This document shows, piece after piece, positions 8,614-15,989 of a DNA stretch of 64,000 nucleotides (positions within the stretch are counted from its first letter, which is position 1; every line of letters starts with the position of its first letter). Below the pieces are notes generated by a model. It was not told the DNA's origin. It searched no databases and was given only the letters and a program-made list of their open reading frames with translations. This stretch comes from Ammoniphilus sp. YIM 78166 (GTDB lineage: Bacteria; Bacillota; Bacilli; Aneurinibacillales; RAOX-1): positions 744,001 through 808,000 of the forward strand of contig NZ_SDLR01000004.1 in the NCBI RefSeq assembly GCF_004522215.1. Reading direction: 5' to 3'. The translations under genes and the position numbers were made by a program.

Positions 8614-10443
8614 ATGTGTGGAATTGTAGGATATATCGGAAATCGTGAGGTACAGCCCATCCTGGTTGATGGGTTAAGCAAGCTAGAATACCGGGGGTAT
8701 GATTCGGCTGGAATTGCGGTGCTGGAGCGCGAGCGTTTGGATGTGAGGAAAGCCGAAGGGCGTTTAGCGAACTTAAGCGAAAAGTTGGACAAGCGGCCCC
8801 TCAAAGGAACGATTGGCATTGGCCACACGCGTTGGGCCACTCATGGAGGACCTTCTGACGCCAATTCCCATCCCCATACGGATATGTCGGGCAAGTTTTC
8901 CGTGGTGCATAATGGCATCATTGAAAACTACATGGAGTTGAAGGAAGAGCTTATGGGGAAAGGGGTCGTCTTCCGCTCGGAAACGGATACCGAAGTCATC
9001 GCCCATTTGATGGCGGATTTGTATGACGGGGATCTCGTTCGAACGGTACGTGCCTTGATTGGCAGGATTCAAGGGGCTTTCTCCATCGGGGTGATTACCG
9101 AGCATGAGCCGGATAAGCTAGTGGCTGTCCGCCAGGCCAGTCCGCTCGTGATCGGAGCAGGGCAAGGCGAGAATTTCATCGCCTCGGATATGGCGGCGGT
9201 TATCGAGCACACGCGGGATGTGTATATTCTAGAAGATGGAGATCTGGCGGTCATTACGGCGGAGGAGATCACGATTATGAAGGCGGAAACGGGTGCGCCC
9301 GCCCAGCGGAAAAAGCTTCGTGTCCATTGGGATGTGGAGCAGGTGAAAAAAGGACAGTTTGAGCATTTTATGCTTAAAGAAATCCACGAGCAGCCTTTAA
9401 CGCTGCGAAATACCATGTTGGGCCGTTTGGGTCGTGATGATCAAGTTACGTTTGAAGGGTTGGAGTTAACGGATAAGTATGTTCAAGGAATTGAAAAAAT
9501 CTTTATCGTGGCTTGCGGGACCGCCTATCATGCCGGCTTGGTCGGAAAGGCGGCGATTGAAAAGCTCACGCGTATCCCGGTGGAAACGGATATTGCTTCT
9601 GAATTCCGCTATCGTGACCCGATTGTGACGGATAAGACTCTTGTCATTGTCGTGAGCCAGTCGGGAGAAACCGCGGATACCCTCGCGGCTCTACAGGAAA
9701 GTCAGCGGCGCGGTGCCAAAGTGCTGGCCATTACGAATGTCGCGACTAGCTCCATTGCCCGCGATGCGGATTACGTGATCCCTACGGTGGCTGGACCGGA
9801 AATTGCCGTAGCCTCCACGAAAGCTTATACTGCGCAACTGATTGCCTTTTACTTGTTAGCCATTTACTTTTGCCAAGCGAAGGGGACGCTCGATGATCAG
9901 GAGCGGAGGGACCTGGTGAGAGGATTGAAGGAGCTGCCTTTGCAGGTGGAAAAGGTATTGGAGAACGCTGACGAGGTTCGATGCTTTGCTGAGTCAATCA
10001 AAGATCAGAAAAGCCTGTTTTTCATCGGACGCGGGTTAGACTATGCGGTAGCGCTGGAAGGCTCTTTGAAGCTAAAGGAAATTTCTTATATTCACTCCGA
10101 GGCTTATGCTGCCGGTGAGTTGAAGCATGGAAGCTTGGCTTTGGTGGAAGAAGGTACGCCAGTCATTGCGTTAGTAACTCATCAGGAATTGTATGAGAAG
10201 ACGGTTAGCAATATTAAAGAAGTGAAGGCCCGGGGCGCCCATGTGATGGGGGTAACGGGGGAAGGAAATATGGATTTATTCAATGCGGTGGATGAGATTT
10301 GCTTTATTCCGCAAGCTTCTCAGCTCTTTGCTCCGATCTTAGCGGTGGTTCCGCTTCAGCTGATTTCGTATTATACTTCTTTGGCCTTAGGCAATGACAT
10401 TGATAAGCCGAGAAATCTGGCGAAAAGTGTGACTGTCGAGTAA
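8614..10443 (+). CDS. glmS: Glutamine--fructose-6-phosphate aminotransferase (isomerizing)
   Basis: 609 residues, full length. It makes glucosamine-6-phosphate from fructose-6-phosphate and glutamine. Catalytic Cys2 follows the initiator (MCGIVGYIG); the glutaminase domain continues with HTRWATHG and SDTEV-type motifs (RSETDTEVIAHL); two SIS isomerase domains follow (CGTAYHAG, VSQSGETADT, ASTKAYTAQ) and the usual C-terminal AKSVTVE is intact. Only 26 nt separate it from the dehydrogenase gene, so there is no space for a glmS ribozyme. This copy is therefore likely controlled by the operon promoter; a second housekeeping glmS elsewhere is an inference. Confidence 0.95.
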   Translation: MCGIVGYIGNREVQPILVDGLSKLEYRGYDSAGIAVLERERLDVRKAEGRLANLSEKLDKRPLKGTIGIGHTRWATHGGPSDANSHPHTDMSGKFSVVHNGIIENYMELKEELMGKGVVFRSETDTEVIAHLMADLYDGDLVRTVRALIGRIQGAFSIGVITEHEPDKLVAVRQASPLVIGAGQGENFIASDMAAVIEHTRDVYILEDGDLAVITAEEITIMKAETGAPAQRKKLRVHWDVEQVKKGQFEHFMLKEIHEQPLTLRNTMLGRLGRDDQVTFEGLELTDKYVQGIEKIFIVACGTAYHAGLVGKAAIEKLTRIPVETDIASEFRYRDPIVTDKTLVIVVSQSGETADTLAALQESQRRGAKVLAITNVATSSIARDADYVIPTVAGPEIAVASTKAYTAQLIAFYLLAIYFCQAKGTLDDQERRDLVRGLKELPLQVEKVLENADEVRCFAESIKDQKSLFFIGRGLDYAVALEGSLKLKEISYIHSEAYAAGELKHGSLALVEEGTPVIALVTHQELYEKTVSNIKEVKARGAHVMGVTGEGNMDLFNAVDEICFIPQASQLFAPILAVVPLQLISYYTSLALGNDIDKPRNLAKSVTVE

Positions 10444-10454
10444 TTGGTTGGATG

Positions 10455-10482
10455 AGCCCCGTTCCTGCTGACGGGGCTTTTC
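10455..10482 (+). terminator. Intrinsic terminator after glmS
   Basis: AGCCCCGT (10455-10462) and ACGGGGCT (10471-10478) enclose an 8-nt loop, followed by only TTTT-C. The short U-run and the co-directional genes behind it suggest partial read-through, splitting the operon into two expression levels. Confidence 0.65.
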
Positions 10483-10500
10483 GATTGAGGAGTGGTTTGG

Positions 10501-11403
10501 ATGAAGGGAAGACTTGTTTGGCTGGGAGCGGCAGTGTTGTTGTTAGCGCTGTTGCTTCTTGTGGGATATCAAGCGCGGCAGACGCCAGCGTATAAAGGCA
10601 CGTGGATTTGGGATACCCCAACGATGATCACGCATCAAGACGAGATTCTGTCTTTTTCGAAAGAACAGGGGGTGACGAATATCTATCTGCACGTGACGCG
10701 GGATCAGGCGAGGCCAAGAGATTACGCCGACTTCATTGGTGCCGCGTCCCAACTGGATATCCAGGTGGAGGCCTTGGCTGGAGATCCTTCATGGGGGCGA
10801 AGGGAAAAGCGACACCACATCGAGGAAGTGCTTGACTGGGTGGCAAGCTACAATCTCAATGTAGCGGAGGAGGAACGGTTCGCAGGCATCCATTGGGATA
10901 TTGAACCTTATCTATTGCCGGAGTGGAAAACAGATCAGGATCAAGTGCTGGAGGAATGGTTGTCCAATATGGACTTCGTGTTGAAGGAAGGGAATTTAAT
11001 GAGTCAATTAACTAACTCTGTGGATTTGCCTTTCTGGATTCATCAGGTCGAAGTGCCCGGGTATCGGGATTATGATGTGGGCAGTTGGATGCTTAAGCGG
11101 TTTGATAAAGTCGTACTGATGGATTATCGCGATACAGCTCAGGGAGAGGATGGAATCATCGCTCATGGCTTGGAGATGGTGAAAAAAGCAACGGCCATGG
11201 GCAAGTGGAAATCCTTGATTATTGGTGTAGAAATGGCCCCAAGCGACGAAGGAAATAAAGCGACGTTTTATGAGGAAGGGTACGAGGTAATGGAGCGGGA
11301 GCTCGAGATCACCAGCAAGGTTATGGAGAAATACGATGGGTTCGGTGGGGTGGCCATTCATGGCTTTCCTCATTGGATGTCTTCCTATACTGAATCGGAA
11401 TAA
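10501..11403 (+). CDS. Membrane-anchored TIM-barrel glycosidase-like protein (D-x-E-P-Y family, copy 1)
   Basis: 300 residues from the ATG at 10501, 8 nt after GAGGAG; a GTG three codons upstream is less well placed. An N-terminal hydrophobic segment (LVWLGAAVLLLALLLLVGY) anchors or exports it. The rest resembles a beta/alpha barrel: KGTWIWDT at the start, HWDIEPY with acidic Asp133 and Glu135 at a strand end, VDLPFWI, VVLMDYRD, IIGVEMAP and VAIHGFPHW at successive strands. The D-x-E arrangement recalls GH18-type catalysis but this is not a standard GH18. Two paralogues occur at 12144-13382 and 56768-57634. Role in exopolysaccharide processing is inferred from the operon. Confidence 0.75.
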   Translation: MKGRLVWLGAAVLLLALLLLVGYQARQTPAYKGTWIWDTPTMITHQDEILSFSKEQGVTNIYLHVTRDQARPRDYADFIGAASQLDIQVEALAGDPSWGRREKRHHIEEVLDWVASYNLNVAEEERFAGIHWDIEPYLLPEWKTDQDQVLEEWLSNMDFVLKEGNLMSQLTNSVDLPFWIHQVEVPGYRDYDVGSWMLKRFDKVVLMDYRDTAQGEDGIIAHGLEMVKKATAMGKWKSLIIGVEMAPSDEGNKATFYEEGYEVMERELEITSKVMEKYDGFGGVAIHGFPHWMSSYTESE

Positions 11404-11415
11404 AGGAGAATGATG

Positions 11416-12147
11416 ATGAATCGATTTGCTTTGATTTTGGCAGCAGGAAAAGGAACAAGGATGAAGTCGGAATTGCCTAAAGTGATGCATCCGATCGGCG
11501 GAAAGCCGATGGTGGAGCATCTAGTCAGTAAGCTGGAGCGGATTGGTTTTGATGAAATCATCGTGGTGGTGGGACATAAAGGGGAAATGATTAAGGAGCA
11601 TTTGGGAGAGCGTGTGGGTTATGTGGAACAGGCGGTACAGCTGGGAACTGCTCATGCGGTGAGGCAGGCGGAGTTTATGTTGAAGGGCAAGCAGGGGGCT
11701 ACACTGGTGCTGACGGGAGATACGCCTTTGATCAAAAAGAATACGATGGAGCGGCTCTTGCAGGTTCAGCAGTCCAGCCAGAGTGCGGGCGTGGTCCTCA
11801 CAGCGGTGCAAGAGAACCCAACAGGGTATGGCCGAATTCTTCGGGATCGTGCAACCGGGAGTGTGATGGGGATTGTGGAAGAGAAGGATGCAACCGCGGA
11901 GCAGAAGGAGATTCAAGAAGTGAATACTGGCATTTTCTGTTTTGACAATGAGAGCTTGTTCGAGGCTTTGCCTCGGATTGGCCAAGAGAATGCGCAGGGG
12001 GAGTATTACTTAACGGATATTATCGAGGCGATGAAGGGAAAGCGGTTTGATTCGGTGACGTTGGATGATGCCAAGGAGGTTATGGGGATCAACGACCGCG
12101 AGCAGCTAGCGGAGGCGGAGAAGGTATTTACCGAGAGAGCGGAATGA
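11416..12147 (+). CDS. UDP-GlcNAc pyrophosphorylase domain protein (GlmU N-terminal half only)
   Basis: About 243 residues. ATG codons occur at 11410, 11413 and 11416; 11416 gives the best spacing from AAAGGAG (11402-11408). The protein matches the nucleotidyl-transferase half of GlmU: LILAAGKGTRMKSELPKVMHPIGGKPM, VGHKGEMI, QLGTAHAV, LTGDTPLI, NPTGYGRI, VEEKDA, VNTGIF and GEYYLTDII. The left-handed beta-helix acetyltransferase half of full GlmU (~450 residues) is absent and the next gene begins within its stop codon (ATGA overlap), so this is a designed short form rather than a truncation. It would make UDP-GlcNAc from GlcNAc-1-phosphate for the operon. Confidence 0.9.
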   Translation: MNRFALILAAGKGTRMKSELPKVMHPIGGKPMVEHLVSKLERIGFDEIIVVVGHKGEMIKEHLGERVGYVEQAVQLGTAHAVRQAEFMLKGKQGATLVLTGDTPLIKKNTMERLLQVQQSSQSAGVVLTAVQENPTGYGRILRDRATGSVMGIVEEKDATAEQKEIQEVNTGIFCFDNESLFEALPRIGQENAQGEYYLTDIIEAMKGKRFDSVTLDDAKEVMGINDREQLAEAEKVFTERAE

Positions 12148-13382
12148 GGTATTTTACATGTTTCGTGTGTGCAGGGATGTTAGTGATGCCTGTATTCGCG
12201 ACTCCGCAGGTTCAGGTGGAGGTGGACGGGCAAAGGGTGGCATTTCCGGATGCACAGCCTTATATTGATCCACGAAATGGTCGCACGATGGTCCCGGTAA
12301 GATTCATCGCAGAAAGCTTTGGGGCAGCGGTGCAGTGGGATGGTGCAGCAAGGCAAGTGACGTTTAACCATCAGGGTCAAACGATGAACTTGGTGGTTGG
12401 CCAGAACTATGCCCTGGTGAATGGAAAGATGGTTAGGTTTGATGCGCCGGCTGTGGTGAGAAATGACCGGACGATAGTTCCGCTTCGTTTTATTAGTGAA
12501 ATGTTTGGAGCACGGGTCGGGTGGCTCGGGGAACGCCAGTTAGTGGTCATTACGACAGGGTCGGTTAGGGAACAAAAAGGGACATGGATATGGGATGCGC
12601 GAACGATTGATAAGCAACAGGATAATATCTTGACATTTGCCGCAGATAACCGGGTGACCGTTTTCTATCTTCACATTGACAGGGATGTTCATGCTAAGAC
12701 GTATCAAGAGTTTATACGAAGAGCAAACGAAAGAGGAATTCAGGTCGAAGCCCTTGCGGGTCGTCCACAATGGGCTTTGCGTGATCATCAAGCTCATATC
12801 CACGAGTGGATCACGTGGGTCAAGAAGTACAATGCATCGGTTGATCCATCGGAGCGATTCCAAGGGCTTCACTTTGATATTGAGCCCTATGTGTTAAAGG
12901 AGTGGAAAACGGAAAACCAGCGAGTGATCCAACAATGGATGGATAACATGCGATTCATTGAGAAGGAAACGAGGGACATGGGATTAAGAATCACGGTCGA
13001 TCTGCCGTTTTGGATCTATAAGTCGTATATACCTGACTCAAGGGATTATACCCTTAGCGCGTGGCTGCTGGAGAAAACAGATCGTGTTGTGATTATGGAT
13101 TACCGGAATTTTGCCTTAGGAGCGAATGGGATGGTGGTTCATGGCCTCCCCATTTTGAAGGAGGCAGCGGTTCAGGGGAAAGAAGTGGTCATTGCCGTAG
13201 AAACCAAGCCGAGTAAGGAAGGAGATCATACTACCTTCTATTCGTTGAGTGTAGAGGCTATGGAAAAGGAACTGGAGCTGGCGAGAGAAGCGTTTTCTCT
13301 CTACTCCAGTTTTGCTGGATTTGCGATTCATGACTTTCAGTATTGGCGGGCTTTGGATAAAAAGGGAGGGATGGAGCAGTGA
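12144..13382 (+). CDS. Secreted stalk-domain plus TIM-barrel glycosidase-like protein (D-x-E-P-Y family, copy 2)
   Basis: 412 residues, starting in the ATGA overlap with the GlmU-like gene. A signal peptide (FTCFVCAGMLVMPVFA) precedes a copper-amine-oxidase-N-terminal-like 'stalk' domain at ~25-135, with the paired NGRTMVPVRFIAESFGA and NDRTIVPLRFISEMFGA motifs. These domains are believed to bind wall polymers. Residues ~145-405 are the same barrel as the gene at 10501: KGTWIWDA, HFDIEPY (Asp245, Glu247), VDLPFWIY, VVIMDYRN, VIAVETKPS, FAIHDFQYW. Copy 1 uses a membrane anchor, this one a stalk. Confidence 0.78.
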   Translation: MRYFTCFVCAGMLVMPVFATPQVQVEVDGQRVAFPDAQPYIDPRNGRTMVPVRFIAESFGAAVQWDGAARQVTFNHQGQTMNLVVGQNYALVNGKMVRFDAPAVVRNDRTIVPLRFISEMFGARVGWLGERQLVVITTGSVREQKGTWIWDARTIDKQQDNILTFAADNRVTVFYLHIDRDVHAKTYQEFIRRANERGIQVEALAGRPQWALRDHQAHIHEWITWVKKYNASVDPSERFQGLHFDIEPYVLKEWKTENQRVIQQWMDNMRFIEKETRDMGLRITVDLPFWIYKSYIPDSRDYTLSAWLLEKTDRVVIMDYRNFALGANGMVVHGLPILKEAAVQGKEVVIAVETKPSKEGDHTTFYSLSVEAMEKELELAREAFSLYSSFAGFAIHDFQYWRALDKKGGMEQ

Positions 13383-14260
13383 AAATGTTAAGAACAGTAG
13401 TTTTGTTAGCTGTAGGGACAGCACTTGGCGTGGGGATTGCTCACGCGGCTAGCGGGGGAGATGGAACTGGTGTGGATGCGGTGTTTTCGGAGTCTTCCTT
13501 AGCGGGAGGCGGAATGAAGGTTCCCCACAATCAAAGATTCCACTTGTCGACCGATCAGCCATGGGTTTATTCGCAAGGTCACCTGTCGGATCTGATACGC
13601 CTGCAATGGACAGCAGACCGAGCGAAACCGGCGATTTCTTGGGCGGATGAAAAAGGATTGGACAAAACGGCAATCGTCTCTCACGCCAAGGCCAATGATC
13701 CGAACCAACCGGATCATAACCATATCTCGATTGAAACCACGATGTCTCCTGAGGGTAAACACCCGAACGAGCTGTTCACTCGTCTTGAGATTCCATTCGA
13801 CCAGGACGTAGCCGAAATTCGAACTCACTCTTCCAATTTCAATGTGATGGACGGCATGCTGAGAGTCGCTGGATCAGAGGGAGTTCATCGCGACCTGCAG
13901 TTGGCTAAAGCTGAGACTGGTCATGAGGTTACGCCGCGCTGGACGCTTAGAGCGGACAATGCGGAAGAATCGGGCTCTAATGCGGGATCAAACTTTGGCA
14001 TCATCCGATACTCGGATGAAGGAGAAGCGCTCGACACTCCGTTTGCGATTAGCCGGCGCGATGGAAACGTAGGGATCGGGAATAGCGACCCTGAGACCAA
14101 GTTGGATGTGAATGGGGATAGCGTGCGCATTAGAAAGTCTTTTACTCCGGCCTCTTCGTCCGCTCCTGGACAAGTTGGTCAGATTGTATGGGATCAAGGA
14201 TATGTTTACGTTTGCGTCGCGCCCAATTCGTGGAAAAGAGCGGAGCTTGTGGCGTGGTAG
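13379..14260 (+). CDS. Secreted protein with tail-fibre-like C-terminus
   Basis: 293 residues, GTG start at 13379 overlapping the previous stop (an ATG two codons later is an alternative). Signal peptide: VVLLAVGTALGVGIAHA. The middle is rich in charged residues with ISIETTMSPEGKHPNELFTRLEIPF. The C-terminus has NVGIGNSDPETKLDVNGDSV and SSSAPGQVGQIVWDQGYVYVC, phrases typical of phage tail-fibre and S74-peptidase-type beta proteins, but no intramolecular chaperone domain follows. Last gene of the exopolysaccharide operon; it may be an extracellular trimeric fibre that holds the polymer. That function is inference. Confidence 0.72.
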   Translation: MKMLRTVVLLAVGTALGVGIAHAASGGDGTGVDAVFSESSLAGGGMKVPHNQRFHLSTDQPWVYSQGHLSDLIRLQWTADRAKPAISWADEKGLDKTAIVSHAKANDPNQPDHNHISIETTMSPEGKHPNELFTRLEIPFDQDVAEIRTHSSNFNVMDGMLRVAGSEGVHRDLQLAKAETGHEVTPRWTLRADNAEESGSNAGSNFGIIRYSDEGEALDTPFAISRRDGNVGIGNSDPETKLDVNGDSVRIRKSFTPASSSAPGQVGQIVWDQGYVYVCVAPNSWKRAELVAW

Positions 14261-14288
14261 ATGTAGGGTCTCAGTAGGAGGAATCGGG

Positions 14289-14682
14289 TGCTTACGAAAC
14301 AGAGTCACTTGCTCCCATACCGGTAATGGTTCCAAGTAGGTGAGAGCACCTTGCTAATTTTTTTAAGGTTTTGTGTGATTTTGACCTGTTTTTTGGAGTG
14401 CAATCTAAACTTTGGTTTAGAGTAACCAATATTAAGCTGGTTTATAGTAATTAGGTTTTTCTTTATCACATGGCATGGCCCGGAACCAAATGGCTACTGT
14501 TCAATCTCCGGATGCTCACGAAATTTCTGATTTGCTCACGGAAAGGTGGTGGATGCTCACAAATAAAGGCCGTTTGCTCACGTACCTGGTACCATTCCAA
14601 ATCAAACAGGCCATTTGATCACGAAACCAAGCAATATGCTCCCACATCGGTAAAAATTCCAAGTAGGTGGGGCATCTAGCCA
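14289..14682. repeat. TGCTCACG element: one full copy plus a 3' fragment
   Basis: A full copy spans about 14351-14682, preceded by a 3'-end fragment at 14289-14350. The full copy has a T-rich 5' part (GTGATTTTGACCTGTTTTTT), a palindromic CTAAACTTTGGTTTAG, and then TGCTCACG-like octamers starting at 14513, 14533, 14554, 14575, 14616 and 14637 (steps 20, 21, 21, 41, 21), ending CCGGTAATGGTTCCAAGTAGGTG-like. Related copies lie at 47485-47817 and 49087-49358. No coding potential is seen. The copy fills the space between two convergent transcription units. Confidence 0.85.
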
Positions 14683-14712
14683 AGTTATAAAGTTTTTTCA
14701 TTAGTGCTTTCT

Positions 14713-14764
14713 AACAATTGCTTCTGAGCTCAGTCGATTATCATTCTGCTCAGAAGCAATTGTT
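14713..14764. repeat. Long inverted repeat, probable terminator of the minus-strand stalk gene
   Basis: A 17-bp perfect inverted repeat (left arm 14713-14729, right arm 14748-14764; arms AACAATTGCTTCTGAGC / its complement) with an 18-nt loop. A diverged copy of the same sequence (TGCTCAGAAGCAATTGTTGT) occurs at about 42874-42893, so it is also a dispersed repeat. Confidence 0.7.
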
Positions 14765-14787
14765 GTTTCCGCAGCTTCCTTTTTATC

Positions 14788-15660
14788 TTAATAAGTCTCA
14801 GCCAATAAATCTTTTTTCTCTAAAAGAATGGCTAGCTGTGTGTCACTTTCCCATAGGACGCGTAAGCCTAGGCTCTCGGCGATGAAGCGAAGAGGGACTA
14901 GGGTTCTTCCGTTTACGAGCTTGGCTGGAACGTCGAGGGGATGAGGCTGCCCGTTAATATAGGCGACGGAGTTGCCGATGGTTAAGGTAATGGTCTTGTC
15001 TCCCTTTACCACTGTTACGAGCTGGGTTTCATGATTGTAGTCGACATCGGCACCTAAGGCTTCAGCTAGGGGGCGGAAAGCCAACAGAGTACGGCCATGT
15101 TCAACGATGGGACGAACGTCCATTTTTGGTTCTTCTCCGTTGATGACAGCTTTAACCCCGGTTCTTCCTTGTTTCTGAAGCAGTTCCCCGATGAGTTTAT
15201 ATTCTTTTAAAAGCTCCTCATCGGATGCTTTTTTGTTTAGTTTTTTCACGTAATCTTTTTGAACGTTGAAGGCCTCGTTGTATGCGCCTAATTGAATATA
15301 GAGTTCAATGAGTGTTGTGGCTGCTAGCTTTTTTTCTTTACCTTCCAGAATCTTTACTTCTTCTTGCAAAGGTGCCAGTTCTTCTAGTTGAGCTTTCAAG
15401 GCGTTCAGGCGGTTTTGGATGGAGCCCATTTTACCTTGCTGAGCTGTTGCAGGAACATCCTGGAGTTTGAATTGCTCATATTTGGCGATGATCTTGTTCA
15501 GCTTTTTGATAAACTTGTCCACATTAACGCTGGACGAAACGACGACTTCTGCCTTAGTAGTTGAGGCTGCATTTGTGCTGTTGCCATCGGCTAATGCAGC
15601 GTGTGAAAATAGTAAGCTTGCTGCCAAAACGCTAAAAGTTGCTTTTTTCCAGTAGGTCAT
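14788..15660 (-). CDS. Secreted coiled-coil protein with copper-amine-oxidase-like stalk domain
   Basis: 290 residues from the ATG whose complement ends at 15660, preceded by GAGAGGGG; an in-frame upstream ATG would add seven residues. Signal peptide: FSVLAASLLFSHAALA. Residues ~45-170 are helical and charged (FIKKLNKIIAKYEQFKL, LNALKAQLEELAPLQEEVKIL). Residues ~175-285 carry the two-part stalk domain: VIVEHGRTLLAFRPLAEALGADVDY and NGRTLVPLRFIAESLGLRVLWE. Such proteins sit in the cell envelope of Paenibacillaceae; the precise role is unknown. It shares the stalk fold with the protein at 12144. Confidence 0.8.
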   Translation of the reverse strand: MTYWKKATFSVLAASLLFSHAALADGNSTNAASTTKAEVVVSSSVNVDKFIKKLNKIIAKYEQFKLQDVPATAQQGKMGSIQNRLNALKAQLEELAPLQEEVKILEGKEKKLAATTLIELYIQLGAYNEAFNVQKDYVKKLNKKASDEELLKEYKLIGELLQKQGRTGVKAVINGEEPKMDVRPIVEHGRTLLAFRPLAEALGADVDYNHETQLVTVVKGDKTITLTIGNSVAYINGQPHPLDVPAKLVNGRTLVPLRFIAESLGLRVLWESDTQLAILLEKKDLLAETY

Positions 15661-15989
15661 GTTGGTAGTTCCCCTCTCCAATGGATAAAGTTTTTATTTG
15701 GCAGATAAGAATTTTATAAAATATCTAGAAATCTTTATCTGCATAAGTGCAACTAGGCTGCCGCACAACTCACTTGACAAGAATGTCAAGTGGAGTTTCA
15801 GCGCCAAAGCTTGGCGCCAGCCAAGTTTTCTTTATTACCTTTACCTTCGAGGGGGAGGATTGATTTTTTGGGGGAGAAAAGGGAATTTGGGACTTTCTGC
15901 CCAAAAAAGTGCCAATGGATTACAGTGGCTCACTTCTGATTTTCTGCTAAAATTTTTTAATAGCTTAGTAGATTTAGAGGAGGGAAACA
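15661..15989. other. Divergent intergenic region between stalk gene and GH18 gene
   Basis: No gene seen. It holds two inverted repeats, CACTTGACA-AGAA-TGTCAAGTG (about 15771-15792) and GCGCCAAAGCTTGGCGC-like (about 15802-15818), which may be operators or RNA hairpins, and AGAGGAGG just before the GH18 start. Confidence 0.4.
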
